Positions 42,754 through 54,582 of a DNA stretch of 64,000 nt are shown here, piece by piece. The notes beneath the pieces are model-generated. The model was not told where the DNA came from and did not search any database. It saw only the letters and a program-made list of their open reading frames with translations. This stretch comes from Capronia americana (lineage: Eukaryota > Ascomycota > Eurotiomycetes > Chaetothyriales > Herpotrichiellaceae), in NCBI GenBank assembly GCA_016110215.1, contig JADWQD010000018.1, positions 434,001-498,000 of the forward strand, in the 5' to 3' direction. The stretch's first letter is position 1. Every line of letters begins with the position of its first letter. A program made the position numbers and the translations under genes.

Positions 42754-43767
42754 ATTGGCTGAGCCAACAAGGGCTACAGTCGGGGATGGATTGCGGCGTC
42801 ACAGCGACGATGACAACGTCAATGATGCGCCGTCACCGTCAAAGAGAACTGGCTTGGGCAAATCGCAGGCGATCTTGTTCTCAAGGCATCGACCCGCCGT
42901 AAAGAGTGGTGGTCGCCGCAGCGATGAATTTCTTGAAACGGCAGCGAAAAATGTGAGAGATCGGTGAGCCGTGAAAGGTTTTCGCGCAAACTGCGCCATG
43001 AAGAAGTGAAGTTGGAACTTGTTTACCTGGTGCGGCAGAATGAAGATCCTGTTCTTCTGCACCTTGCCGTCGTGAACGTGACACATAATCATCTCAGCGC
43101 GTCAAATCATGTTTGATATCGCAGCTCTCTCAGCTCTCCATACCATCCCTTTGCCACATGGTGTTTGCTTTCGTGCTTTCAGCGTGAGATCCCCAATGCA
43201 TTGCCTTTTGCGTAAGGTGAAACACCGCGGGAGTCTAATCGTGCAGAACCCGGCGCACTATGGTGAGCGGCCATGCTCGTATGCAATATGATGTCTCGCA
43301 AGCCCAGTTGCCAATTCAGCGCCCACTTGGAGTGAGATTGCAGCAGGTACCCGTTTCCCTCCAAAGATTCTCGCGCATCTCGGGTTGCTGGTAACAGAAG
43401 TCATCTCTACTGTTGGCGCATCAGTCCGCAGTCGCCTCTTTGTATCGATAGCTGACATACCGCGGAGCCACCAAAGCTATTCAGGTGCCACGAAGGGAAC
43501 AGAATTAAGGTTCAAGCAGAACGCGTCTCCCACGCTCGGCTGTTCTTTCCAGCTCGGCTACAACAACCTTCGGCCGCCGGGTGAAGGGCCAGCACGGTCA
43601 GGAAAAGTACTATAACCCCTGAATAATCTAACCGGACATCAACAGATGCACAGAACACCTCGTGCTCTACCTCGAGGCCTTTCCATTGAACCTCATTTCT
43701 CAGCAGAAAAGCGGGTGGCCACTCGCCACTCGCCGTACAGTGGTGATGGGCATGCGCTCATAATCCC
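42754..43767. other. Intergenic, no gene supported
   Basis: Promoter side of the membrane-protein gene and 3' side of the CCCH gene, which is on the same strand. Only motif-free short frames are present. Confidence 0.5.
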
Positions 43768-45082
43768 TTAAATAGGGCGTCCATCTCTGACCCCCTCCCT
43801 GCGGCCATCTAGCAATGCTATCGCTTTATCAATCTCGCCGGCACCGTCCTTTCCACCATCGTACACCTTGTTCATGTGACTACTCAGCTTCTGGAGCACC
43901 ATCATCGTCTCGTCATTGTCAAACATGGTGTAATGACGATCGAAAAGCGCCCTCATGGTTGCCTGACAGTTGTTGGCATTGGTTGCAGCCTCTTCCAGCT
44001 TCGTCTTGACCATAAGCATCTGCTTCTTGATCTCCTCCTCGGGTGTCAGTGGCTTCCTCGGCACAATGGGTACGGCGTTGGCGGCCGTCAGTGGCACTCT
44101 TGGGATCGCTTGTGCGGCCTTTCCCCTCCTACCTCCACGCTTACGTCGTGATTTAGACTCTGTGTTCAATGCCGGGGGCATTGGAGTGGAGGCTGTATTG
44201 AACCCTGGGAGGTTTCCGAGGCCGAGCGATGCCATAGGTTTGGTATGCTTGTTTGCTGCCACCTTTTGTCGCTTAGATGTGTCGTGAGAAAGGTCCATCG
44301 AATCCTCAATATCCGAGTCTGCAGTCAAGTCGATGACTTTATCCGCCTGCCCCCCCTTAGAATCGTCCAATGGCCGCTTCCTCATCAGCGGCTTGATGGG
44401 ATGGAACTTCAAGTCGACGGCGTGATTGAGTGGTGGCCGAGCGGTGACCGCCGCCCTCCTCTTCTTTGTATTATCACCAATGCCACTCGGACGATATCTA
44501 TCTGGATCTGTATCGGTGTCAGGATGCTGCAAGTCCATCTCGGCACGGAGCACTGGGAAACTCGGGGTCACCTGGTATCGGTGTAAGCGAGCACATACAT
44601 ATAGGATCTTTGGGCGGTGGATGGAAGTTGCGGGGCTGAAGAGCACTCGCTCGCAGCGCAAGTCGCTTGACCGCCCATATCAGATCGAACAAGGCCTCAT
44701 GATTGAATGTGTTGAAGCCCGCCTTCTTGGCCGCGTCGGCAACCTGGAGCTCGATGCCATCAAGTTCGACAGCTACAGAACCTCATCAGCACTGATTCAT
44801 GGCGGTGTTGAAGGTTGCAGTCGTACCCTCTTGGTAGAGACCAGTTACTCCTGTGTCACGATGTTCATACCAGCACCCAGCACCTCTTCCGCAGTAGCCA
44901 TAGTGTTTCCAGGGGAGACAAGTGCCTCTTTGCTGGAAATGGCTTGCAAGGTCGCCTGTGTCGTAGTGAGCGAACTCGCAGGTGACGGTGTGGAAGGCGT
45001 CCACGTTGGGGCATTGCGAACCCAAAGCCCAATATCGGCATGTATAGAATCTGCTGTGTGGGAGGCCGGCCGCTTTCGACAT
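43768..45082 (-). CDS. CCCH zinc-finger protein with SUMO-interaction-like motif (3 exons)
   Basis: Exons 45082-44827, 44772-44599 and 44552-43768; introns of 54 and 46 bases start GTACGA and GTATGT and end TGTAG and CCCAG. 404 residues. Without splicing this looks like two separate genes; the splices join them in one frame. Two CCCH fingers are at the N-terminus: C15-x8-C24-x10-C35-x3-H39 and C55-x8-C64-x5-C70-x3-H74, the second with canonical RNA-binding spacing. A helical stretch (AKKAGFNTFNHEALFDLIWA) follows. The C-half is basic and disordered with KKRR and KSRRKRGGRRGK clusters and VIDLT (216-220) followed by acidic residues, as in SUMO-interaction motifs. The C-terminal 90 residues are helical. 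A nuclear RNA- or chromatin-linked role is inferred. Confidence 0.82.
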
Positions 45083-45490
45083 GATCAAGGGCTGTTGAGT
45101 CCGTCCGAAGCACACGAGATGAAACAGCACCACGGTAACAACTAGTCCGTACACGAAACACGCCGAAAGCAATACTGAGAGAAGGTGGATAATGGGGTGC
45201 GGGCCGGTGGAAAATGAGAGATGACTGAGAGTTGGCCACAAAGTGAAGGTCAAGTGAGGTGCAAACAAATTGTGGCAGGCACGTGGGTGAAGGAGGCACC
45301 ACTGACTATGACTATGAGACTCGTGACAGACACAGGGACAGACTTCATGCGCGATAGGCTGATGCGTACTTCACAACTGGCCACAATCCAGGACTTCCAT
45401 CGAGGCATCACTTGTAATCGGCGTCCATCACGACATCAACCTGTTTGTCCACCATGCTCAATGTCATCTCCGGCTCGTATGAGACCCGAC
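45083..45490. other. Intergenic between CCCH and APSES genes
   Basis: 408 bases between two minus-strand genes; promoter of the CCCH gene and 3' region of the APSES gene. No other element was seen. Confidence 0.5.
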
Positions 45491-47098
45491 TTAGGCAGAT
45501 GCCCGACGCTTGAGTGATGCGAAGTCTGGCTTGGGGAGATACGTCTGTGTCTTCAACTTCATCAGCATGTACGCGGCCTTGGTCTCGGTGAATCCTCTTG
45601 ACGACTTCTTCCTCACAATGTCATCCTTCTGTCTCATTCCACCGTCAGAGTCATCTGACCCCGCATCATAGTCTTCGTCGATGTCCATACGATGCAAAGC
45701 CGATCCAGGAGACACTGCCGGTGTCCATGGCGCTGTAGCAGCCGTGCTTAGGGTGGGCATGGCGCTGGGGGCAGTGTGCAGTGACTTGAGAGGCGGCGGC
45801 AGCAAATCAAGAGGTGTATGTGATCTGGGAATGTTGGCCGCATTCCGACCTTTGCGAGATGTACCGTGAGGAGAGGATGACCTAGTGGTGCTCGCAGGCG
45901 ACCATGGATTGGTGAAAGACACTTTGGGGGACGGAGAGCGAGGTGAGTTGACAGAAGACCAAGGGTTGGTAAAGGCAATCTGCGGTGATGGAGAAGATAG
46001 CTCGTATTTGTCCTCCGGCCCGGTGTCGGTTGAGTACTCGCTCGTGGTGTCGGTCTCCTTGTACGGCTTGGGCAGAATCTTTCGCAGTTGCGGTCGGGCC
46101 TTGGGTGTCTGAGGCGTACGCGGACTAGGAAGGCCCGGCGATGGACCAGGTGTGGCTTGGGTTTCCAGTTCGCGATAATGCCGAGCTTGCGCAGCGCAGT
46201 ATTTCGTGATCTCTGGGTCGATCTGCATGGAGCCGAAGTTCTCGTTGTTGGGAGGGAGGCACATCTTGGGAAAGTCTTTGCCGAAGACAGGTGTCAATGC
46301 GTAACGGATATGCCAGCAGAACGTTGCTGCCACGGCTTTTGCTGCTTCATACGGGATCCAGTATCCTGGGACGAGTCAGTACGATGACGGCCAATATGCA
46401 CCATCTTCACGTACCTTGCGCGACAAGAGCTCCGCCGGTGATACTGTGACAGAGGTCTTTGAGGCCAGGGTTGCGAGCCAGCATCTTCGCCGGTGTTGTC
46501 TGAGGAAGAAGTCAGCCCACCGCCTTCGATTTGATATCGTTGTCGAGCCCTACTTTGGAATAGTTGCCGCACTTGAACAACGGTGTTGTGCGGACCAAGC
46601 CAATGTTGTAGTCCCACAGCATGGTGTAGGTGATCTGGTCGCCCGGAATCTTGTACTGGTACTGGAATACTGGGAATGGTCAGTCTTGTCACCGGCACGG
46701 ATCTCTAGAGGGATCTCCATACCTTCAAAGCTCTCCCTCCCTGTCTTCTCCCAAAACAACTTCTTCTCGCTGTTGTATGGAATATGTCTCGGGTATGTTG
46801 CAATGTCGCCGATGGGATAGACTTCGTACATCTGATGCTTTGCTTCGAGCAGCTCGTCCTGAAACTCGTCCGGCGGATATCGGCACTCCCCTCGAACATT
46901 GCTTGGTTTGAAGACTGCAGCATCCTTGCAAATCTTCTGCTTTTTGCGATTGCGTTTGTCCAGGGCGTGCTCTGTCAACTCCGAGGTTGGCGAGGTTTGG
47001 CTCTCCACGGCGGAGAGTTCTTCCTTGGAGCTGCCGTTATTGCTGTCATAGCTCTCCCCCTCCTGTGCTGGGTTGAGAAGAGAGTGGATGGCAGCCAT
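45491..47098 (-). CDS. APSES-type transcription factor, Xbp1-like (4 exons)
   Basis: Exons 47098-46723, 46669-46554, 46499-46415 and 46365-45491; introns of 53, 54 and 49 bases. 483 residues. The APSES DNA-binding domain (about residues 120-225) is only complete after splicing: FEVFQYQYKIPGDQ, YTMLWDYNIGLVRTTPLFK, the PAKMLARNPGLKDLCHSITG segment, then QGYWIPYEAAKAVAATFCW. This is the KilA-N/APSES fold, with a recognition region like that of yeast Xbp1, a stress- and starvation-induced repressor. Upstream is a basic RNRKKQK cluster. Downstream is a long Ser/Thr/Pro-rich tail with a short duplicated unit (FTNPWS twice, at 34-residue scale). No ankyrin repeats follow, so it is not an Mbp1/Swi4-class protein. 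Target genes are unknown. Confidence 0.9.
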
Positions 47099-48373
47099 GG
47101 TTCCGTTGATGGGTCTTGACCGGGTGAATGCGAAGACGAAAGCTTTGAGCTGGAGAAGATGGTTTGATATATGCCTCCGACACCTGCTTGATATAGATGG
47201 CAAACATCAACCCAGAGAACAAGCACATCAAAGCTTGGAGCCCTACAATCCGCGCCTCTTTGGATGAAATCATTGTACCGGATCCACTCCAACTTTCACA
47301 TACAAAGAGAGACTCAGACATGGCGGCACGTCTTCGAACTTCTGCAGTTGTTGCGGCAGTCTGCCAGTCTAGGCCAGATCGCAGACGAGGCGGTATGTCC
47401 GGATTCGTCGAACGTTGACGAATCAAAGAACACATGGTGTTGGATTTGGCTGAAACGCAGGAGAAGCGGTGAACAAGTTCGTTCTTGAGGCATCGGAACG
47501 GCGCAGAGGAGAATTGGCCGGTCTTGAACTCTGAAAGGCCGGCACGTCCAGTACAGCAACAACCTCCAAGTGCCCTTCTTTGTCCTCACCTCAACGGGGA
47601 AGACATGGTGCATGGCAAAAAGGCAATGGAGACCAGCCTGAAGGCATTGAACTCAGGGCAATTCCCCATGGCAAGAAGGCGGATTGCCAGACCGAGGGTG
47701 AGTTGGCCTCACTCGGACGTTGTCTGCAGCGGCCCTCGAACCATCCCGGTCGGCCATGAACGCAGCGTTGAGAAGACAACCACCACTTGTCAACCTATGA
47801 GGACCTCACCTCGGGAGCACTCACACCTTTGCTGTAACTCTTCGTGCCCATGCGGCTCCATTCTCCTCCGCGGTGCCTTGCATTGGTACGTTGCACGACC
47901 GGTCCACTATTCGGTCAGCCTTGTAATAGTTACCGAACAGACAAAGAAACACCCGTGTCAAGACATGCACGAAAGGGAACACAACAGCACGAAGTCTGTT
48001 TCTAGATGCTCCCAGCATGGAACGAAGTGACGGGGGCAGAGCCACGAGGTGTGTCGGAAACGGATGGTGCAGAACCTTGCTGTCAGCAATACACTGCCGG
48101 CAGAGGTCTATCCAACCCTCTTTCTAACTGTGCCCGAGGGTATCACTGGAGTCCATGGACAAACAGATTTCAGTATTAGCGAGCGGCCGATCTCAAAATA
48201 TAATATTCGAAGAGGTCTATGCCATCGTCACAGCATCATACCTTCGGCCAGAATAGCTGCTGCATTTCTTTCCAAGGAAAACCATGTCCGGAAGCTCCGA
48301 ATGTGCATTTTCACTAGACCTCTGTCCTTTCCTCACGCACCGTGCTCAAATGCAATATCACCAGCCCTAGACA
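47099..48373. other. Intergenic upstream of APSES gene
   Basis: 1.3 kb with no supported gene. It holds the promoter of the APSES factor and the 3' end of TOP2. Confidence 0.5.
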
Positions 48374-51300
48374 TTACTCATCGGAGAATGCTGCGGAGGA
48401 ACCATCATCCTGGAAGCCAGCATCGCCGTCCTCATCGTCGTCATCGTCGAAAGTGTAAGTCGTAGCCTTCTTCGTCGTCGCCGCCGCTCGTCTCGCCGGT
48501 CTTGCCGCAGGCCTGCTAACTGCCGGCTCCTCTGAATCCGTTGCAGAGGGCGACTTCAAAATATCATCGGCCAAAGCGTCCATCTCATCGTCCGAGTCCA
48601 CCACCTTCTTCTTCGCCAACCTCTTTGCATAGGCCTTCGCAACTGGGGACTGCTCAACCTTCTTAGCTGCCGGAGCAGCTTTCTTCGCAGCCAGTTTCTT
48701 TGCTTTCGGTTGCTCATCCTTCGGCGCCTTTTTGGGAGCAACCTTTTTAGCTGGCTTGGACAAAACCACATCACTGTCACTGTCATCGCTGATAGTCTTC
48801 TGCCCTCGGGCTTTCTCCTTAGGTTTGAAAACGACGGGGTCGCTGTCACTATCATCGGCTACTGTCTTCTTGGACTTCTTTGTGACTGCCTTCTTCGCGG
48901 GAAGTATCTCGTCATCCGGCTCCCCAGGGAGGTTGGTATCATCCTTGTTCGTCACAATGATGGATCGTCTTGGAGACTGTTGAGGTGCCAACATCTTGTA
49001 GTCAGTCTCGTCTTCTGACAGATTCGTTGATGTCTTTGCGATTGGTTTCGAAAGCGGCTTGTAACCGTGACTGCTACTTGGCCGAGACACTGAGGTCGAA
49101 AAGAGGGCTCGGGCTTCGCTGCCACTATCAGTGGTGGGGTTGCTAGGGAGCCCTTTGACCATGTCACCAAGATCAGCGAGGAGCCCGTCTCCATTGTCGC
49201 TCTCCGAATCGCTCAAGAAGGCATAATTTGTAGGCTTCTTAGTTACAGCACGAGACTGCCGGTTGCCCGCTTTGGATACAGCAGCATCGGCATCCGATTC
49301 GGCTTTCGCAACTTTGGCTTGGCCGGTAGCCTTAGGTTTCGTCGCCTCGATTTCAGATTCTTCGGCGGGGTCACTGGAACCATCAGTATAAAGGGCCCTC
49401 TTTTCCAACGCACTTTTCAAAGCGTTAGTCTTGGGGGCAACATACGCCGCAATAGAGCGCTGTTTCGGAGGCTGGACTGCTTTGGGAACGGGCGCAGCCT
49501 TTTTCGCCTTCGGCACGAATGCCTCAAAGTCAGAATCGTCATCCAAAGCGTCGCCAAGTCCCTTTCGCTTTTTGGCGGTTGGTTTGGTCGAGGCCGCGGT
49601 TGCGAATTTCTTCGAGACGCGCCGTCCTTTTCGGATATTGCGCTTGCGTTTGTGCTCGTCCTCCAACTGGAATCGCCATTCAGCAATGAACTCGTTCAGG
49701 TCATGGGTCCAGAGATCTTCCTTGGATTTCTTCATCAAGATATCAACCTCTGTTTCCTTGTCACCAATCTGTCGTTGCAGCCGCTCGACACGTTCTTGCG
49801 TCAATGACCAAAGAGGCATGCCGAGAAGATAGTCATAGGAACTGGCATCGACAGAATCATCTTCGGCATCTTCTTCGACAACAGGCTCTTCCTCGCCATG
49901 CTTGGCTGCATCCTGAGTCTTGGGAAATGCATCGAATCCAAGCTTTTGGAGTTCACCGATGAGAACAGCCTTCTTTTTCTTGGAGATGCTGAGTTTGCCA
50001 TCAATGATCATCTGGATGAATCGAGCTTGGTTGGTGAACCGTCTCAATTCTCTCTGCATCTCCTGCAAAAGCCACTCTTTCCGCTTAGCATACAGCTGCA
50101 GACGATAGCTGTAGAATTCATCCATGATGGCTTCGACATTCGCGTACTTCGTGATGCGGCCTTCAGGGTCGAACGCAACTAGATTCGACGTCGCTACCGA
50201 CTTGGTGAGCTTGAACTTCTCAACAAGCCCTTCGGAGACGGCGGAGTCCATGTGTTTCTCATCCATCTGGATGATGAAGTGCACAGAGTCGTGAGTGTTA
50301 TAGTCCTTGTAGTCTTTGATGAACGAAGGAGCCTTGTCCGCCTTGATGATCTCTTCGAGCTTGTCCTTGAAATCCTGCGTCCAGGTGCGAATGGGTAACT
50401 CCGTAATCTCCACCTCAGTGTTGCCGGTCTGCGTAATAATACCGCTGAACTGGAATCGATCTGGCGCTATCGCTTTGACTTCGCCCTTGAATCCACGGAA
50501 CCATGGTTGCATGGGCTTCCATTCCTCGCCAGCCATTCTACGCTTCAGATTATCCACGATGTCTTCAGGATTGTAGTTGGGGATAGAAGAACTCCAGCCG
50601 GTTCCGATACCATCAGCACCGTTGACAAGAATCATTGGGACGACCGGCACGTAGACCTCGGGTTCGATTTTTTTGTCGTCATCGAAGTTGTATGTTAGAA
50701 GAGGCTCATCGGCTTGGTGGAAGAGCTTCCTGGCAAAAGGTGATAGGCGGGTGAAGATATAACGAGCGCTGGCAGAGTCACTTCCTCCCTGGTTTCGAGT
50801 ACCAAATTGGCCTGATGGCTCAAGCAGGTTGATATTGTTCGATCCGACGAAAGTTTGAGCCAACCCGACAATTGTCTGTTGAAGAGAAGTCTCGCCATGG
50901 TGGTAAGCGGTCATTCCACCAACCAGGCCTGCTAGTTCAGCGACTTTCATGTCCTTCTTCAGGTTGCGCTTAAAGCATGTATACATGACCTTTCGCTGGC
51001 CGGGCTTTAAGCCGTCGACGACGGAAGGAATAGACCGAATGTTGTCCGCCATACTGAAGAGGATCAGCTCTCTGTTGACAAAATCCGTGTAGGAGATGCT
51101 CTTTGTGGTATGATCGAGGAATGTGCCAGGCTTGAACTGTCGTAACCACTCCTTGCGTTCATCTGCCTTCTTCTTGGAGAAAGCAAGTTCGATCAAGGAT
51201 GCTTCCTCGTCCTGCATGACATCGAATTCCTTGTGATGCTTATCGATGTCGTTGAAGTACTGCTGCGCATCTTCAGTGGTGCTTGTACCCAATCCCTTGT

Positions 51301-53517
51301 AGTATTTGTTCTCCCATCCTTTTTCGTGCTTGTGAGCCTCTTTCCAGGCTTCGTACTCCGGCATGGTGTAGAAAGACCGAGATTGAGTAGGATTCTTGGG
51401 GTCGCCCTTCCATACTTTGACGATGGGAGTGATGAACTCGACCAAGAACTTCGGGATCTTGAGTAAACTGGGGAATTGTACTTGTAGGAAGTTGATCAGC
51501 AACCCTTTGATGTGACTCCCATCATGATCCTGATCCGTCATAATCATCAAATGACCGTAGCGGAGACCAGTGGTATCAGTGTAGGCCTTCTTGTGTTGGA
51601 GGCCCAAGAAATTCTTGATGTTCTGAATCTCGGCATTCTTCGAGATCTGATCAATCGAAGCATCTCGAACGTTAAGAAGCTTACCACGAAGTGGGAAGAC
51701 GCCAAACAAATCTGGGCCGACAACGGATCGTCCTGCCATGGCCAGACCCTTGGCTGAATCACCTTCAGTCAAGATCAGTGTGCACTTATGGCCTTCTCTG
51801 GTGCCGGCTTTGTTCGCATCGGTCAACTTCGGGTTGTTCATACGACTTCGCCTGCTGCCATCAGACTTCTTGAGGATCTGATCGGCCTTCTGCTGAGCAA
51901 AATGGAGAATATTCTCGATGACTTCGGTCTTTGCCACCTTTTTCATGAACTCTTCGGAGATCTGGCATTTGCTTCCGAACTGACTAGCTTTCGTGGTAAG
52001 TTGCTCCTTGGTCTGGGATGTGAAGGCAGGGTTGACAATCAGGGCGTTGACAAAGATGAAGATATGGTTGCGAATCTGATTCGGCTTCAGTTGTGCACCA
52101 CCCTTGTTCTTCTTCTTCACAACCTCGATTAAGCGATTCACAATTTGGTCGGCAATATAGTTGACGTGGGTGCCTCCGGAAGTTGTCGCGATGGAGTTGA
52201 CGAAGGAGACTTGCTGGAAAGAGCCGTCTGAGACAGCAAATCCGATCTCCCAGCGAGGATCAGGAGAATCGGTGATGATATCCGAGGCGTCGGCGGCAGC
52301 CTCAGCGCCACGTTCTTTCTTGATGGCCTTCGTATACATCTCGCTGTACTTCTTGAAGTTTCTGACCGGTACCGCAGAGCCGTTGAGCTTCACTTTGACA
52401 CCCTTGCAAGTGCCAGCAAGATCGTAGACGCGACGCTTGAAGAGCGCTTCCAAGTCATCGTCCATGGAGGTCATGCCAAACTTGGCGAAGTCTGGGAAGA
52501 ATGTCACCTTGGTGTAATCTTCGCCTTTGGCATCGGTGATCTTTGCCTTGCCCATCTCCGACATGTTCTTGGTCCACGTCTGCTTGTACTTCTTCTTCTG
52601 CCTTGAGTCGGCTGTCTCGACTGTAAATTCCGTACTGAAAATGTTGGCAAGCTTGGCGCCGTAACCATTTCGGCCTCCGGTGATCTTCTGTTCGTTGTCG
52701 TCGTAGTTCGAGCCGGTGAGGAGGTGTCCGAAAATCATTTCCGGGATGAAGATCTTCTCTTTGGAATGAATCTCGATGGGAATGCCGCGACCGTTGTTCC
52801 AGACACTGATCTCGCCCTTCTCGCGATCGATGGTCACCCGAATCTCGTTCATGTTCTTATCGTTCTGTTTGTTGTCTGCCGCATTGACTAGGATTTCATC
52901 GAAGATCTTGAACACGCCGGGGACGTATGAGACCTCACGAAACTCCATAGAGTCCTGCTCAGTATTGTAGACCCACATTTGCTTCTCTGTACGCTCGACA
53001 GAACCGATGTATGTGTCAGGACGCTTGATGATGTGCTCTAACTGAGTGAGTTTTTGATATTGCTCAGAGACACGCTTCTTTCTTTGAGGCTGTGGTGAAT
53101 CGTTCGCGCCATCGGTCCCAATGGCTTCGTTGATGAGATCACCAAGAGGCTTCTTGTGGCTTCCCTTGACAGGGTTCGGGTTCGGCTTGACCTTCTTTGC
53201 CATGGGAGGGGTGTCTGCAAGAAGGGACTCATCTTCGAAGGCATCGGGCACGTCGCTGGCCAGGCCCTCATCTTCCGAATCCTTCTTGGGGCGCTTCTTG
53301 GGGACAGTCGTCTTAGGCTTCGGACCAGGTTTCGCCTTTGGGGCAGCAGGCTTTTTGGCTGCAGGTTTGGAGGCGGCGGCCTTCTTTACAGGCTTGGCTT
53401 TTGGCTTCTAGACGACTTTGTTAATGGATTCATTCGCGACTGTCAGCAATCGAGACCTACAGTGACAGGTTCAAAGTCCGAGCTACCGTCCTCCATGTCG
53501 AACATGGAGTCATCCAT
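48374..53517 (-). CDS. TOP2: DNA topoisomerase II
   Basis: Exon 1 is 53517-53461 (19 codons, MDDSMFDMEDGSSDFEPVT), exon 2 is 53407-48374; the 53-base intron starts GTAGGT and ends CTAG. 1696 residues. An apparent GTG start at 53251 is not real; the ATG lies in the small first exon. Parts in order: a Lys/Pro-rich N-terminus, GHKL ATPase (NNGRGIP, GGRNGYGAKLANIFS), transducer, TOPRIM (EGDSAKGLAM, DQDHDGSHIKG), the breakage domain with catalytic Tyr902 in ASARYIFTRLSP, then GADGIGTGWS, a coiled-coil gate, and about 400 residues of acidic/basic C-terminal disorder with repeated SDSD-V units next to Lys clusters. The enzyme passes one duplex through another using ATP and is essential for chromosome segregation. 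All catalytic motifs are intact. Confidence 0.97.
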
Positions 53518-54582
53518 GGCGGAGGTTAGATATGCGTACGCCCTCGGGTTGGGCTGACAGAGAGTTGACGGGAGTACATCCGTATAGCCAGAAGTCTAGT
53601 GTTGTGGAAGACCTGAACAGCGCGTGGTTTCTGTTGTTTATTTGTTCACGATTCGCGTCATTGGCGTGCATGCGCTAGCCATATTGGGAAGGTTTGCGGC
53701 TAACCGCTTTTGGACTTTATTCTTTCTACAGAGTACGGGTACTACTCACTCTTGTCTTTGCCTTTCACTTCCTTCACCATGACGGCCATGCTCCAGAGTT
53801 GTCTTTGGGAGAGTTGCGATGAGCACAGTAGGTGTGGCTCAGGGATGTCTTGATGCATTCGTCGGCGTGGCTCCGATCTCGATCTTATCGGGTCTGTGCT
53901 CTTTAGTGCTCTGGCCCAACTCAACGGGTGCGCGATGGCGTGCACTCTTATACGTAGCTCGTGCAAAGTAGTGGTTGGAGCTGTAGCACTTGTTGCCTCA
54001 GAAATGTCAGGGCGTGGGCACTCCATAGACACCAGCATTTGCCACACTACTGCCGCTCTCGTCCGCCTCCCTGAACTCAACAACCGTGAAGTATGATAAC
54101 TCACAGTCCATTCACTCATATACTGCAGTACTACTCCGTTCTCATGGCTAGATGCAGCCAGCCGAAATTGCATGAACCCAGGGCGGCCAAGCATTGGGTG
54201 CTGGCATTTTAACGGGCGTTGGCGGGCCTCGACGGGCTAGGGCCAAACTCATAGTTTCCGCCAGCCCCTGGCCCACCCGCACTGGTAATGCTCCAACGTT
54301 CATTCCTGCGCTCAGTCCGTGCTCACTTCCACCTCCTTCATTGTCTTCAACGACGTCCGTTCTTTACAGTTTCACATGCCCCTCGCACGGTCGCTGGAAG
54401 ACCTAGCGAGCAGTCTCTCATTGTGATCGTTACCAGCCAGTGCTGCCGCCGCTGCTGGGAAAGTCCCAACCTCCGCTAGGGCTCATTCCTTTGCCCGGCC
54501 ACTCTTCCACCCCGCCTCCCAACTACACATCACTTCAGCCACAAGCTGGCTGCCTGTATGCGAGTATACAGTATCGACCAAT
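53518..54582. promoter_or_regulatory. Divergent promoter interval TOP2 / RabGAP
   Basis: 1.07 kb between two start codons facing away from each other. No coding frame is supported. Words such as TACTCCGT and GAGTACGGGTACT occur. A pyrimidine-rich stretch at 54300-54560 probably forms the RabGAP 5' leader. Confidence 0.6.

Noticed and set aside
44519..44844. CCCH gene ending at a TGA just past 44538 in another frame
   Set aside because: Reading through exon 2 without the 46-base intron gives a stop, but the intron has a perfect GTATGT donor and splicing joins the well-formed downstream frame.
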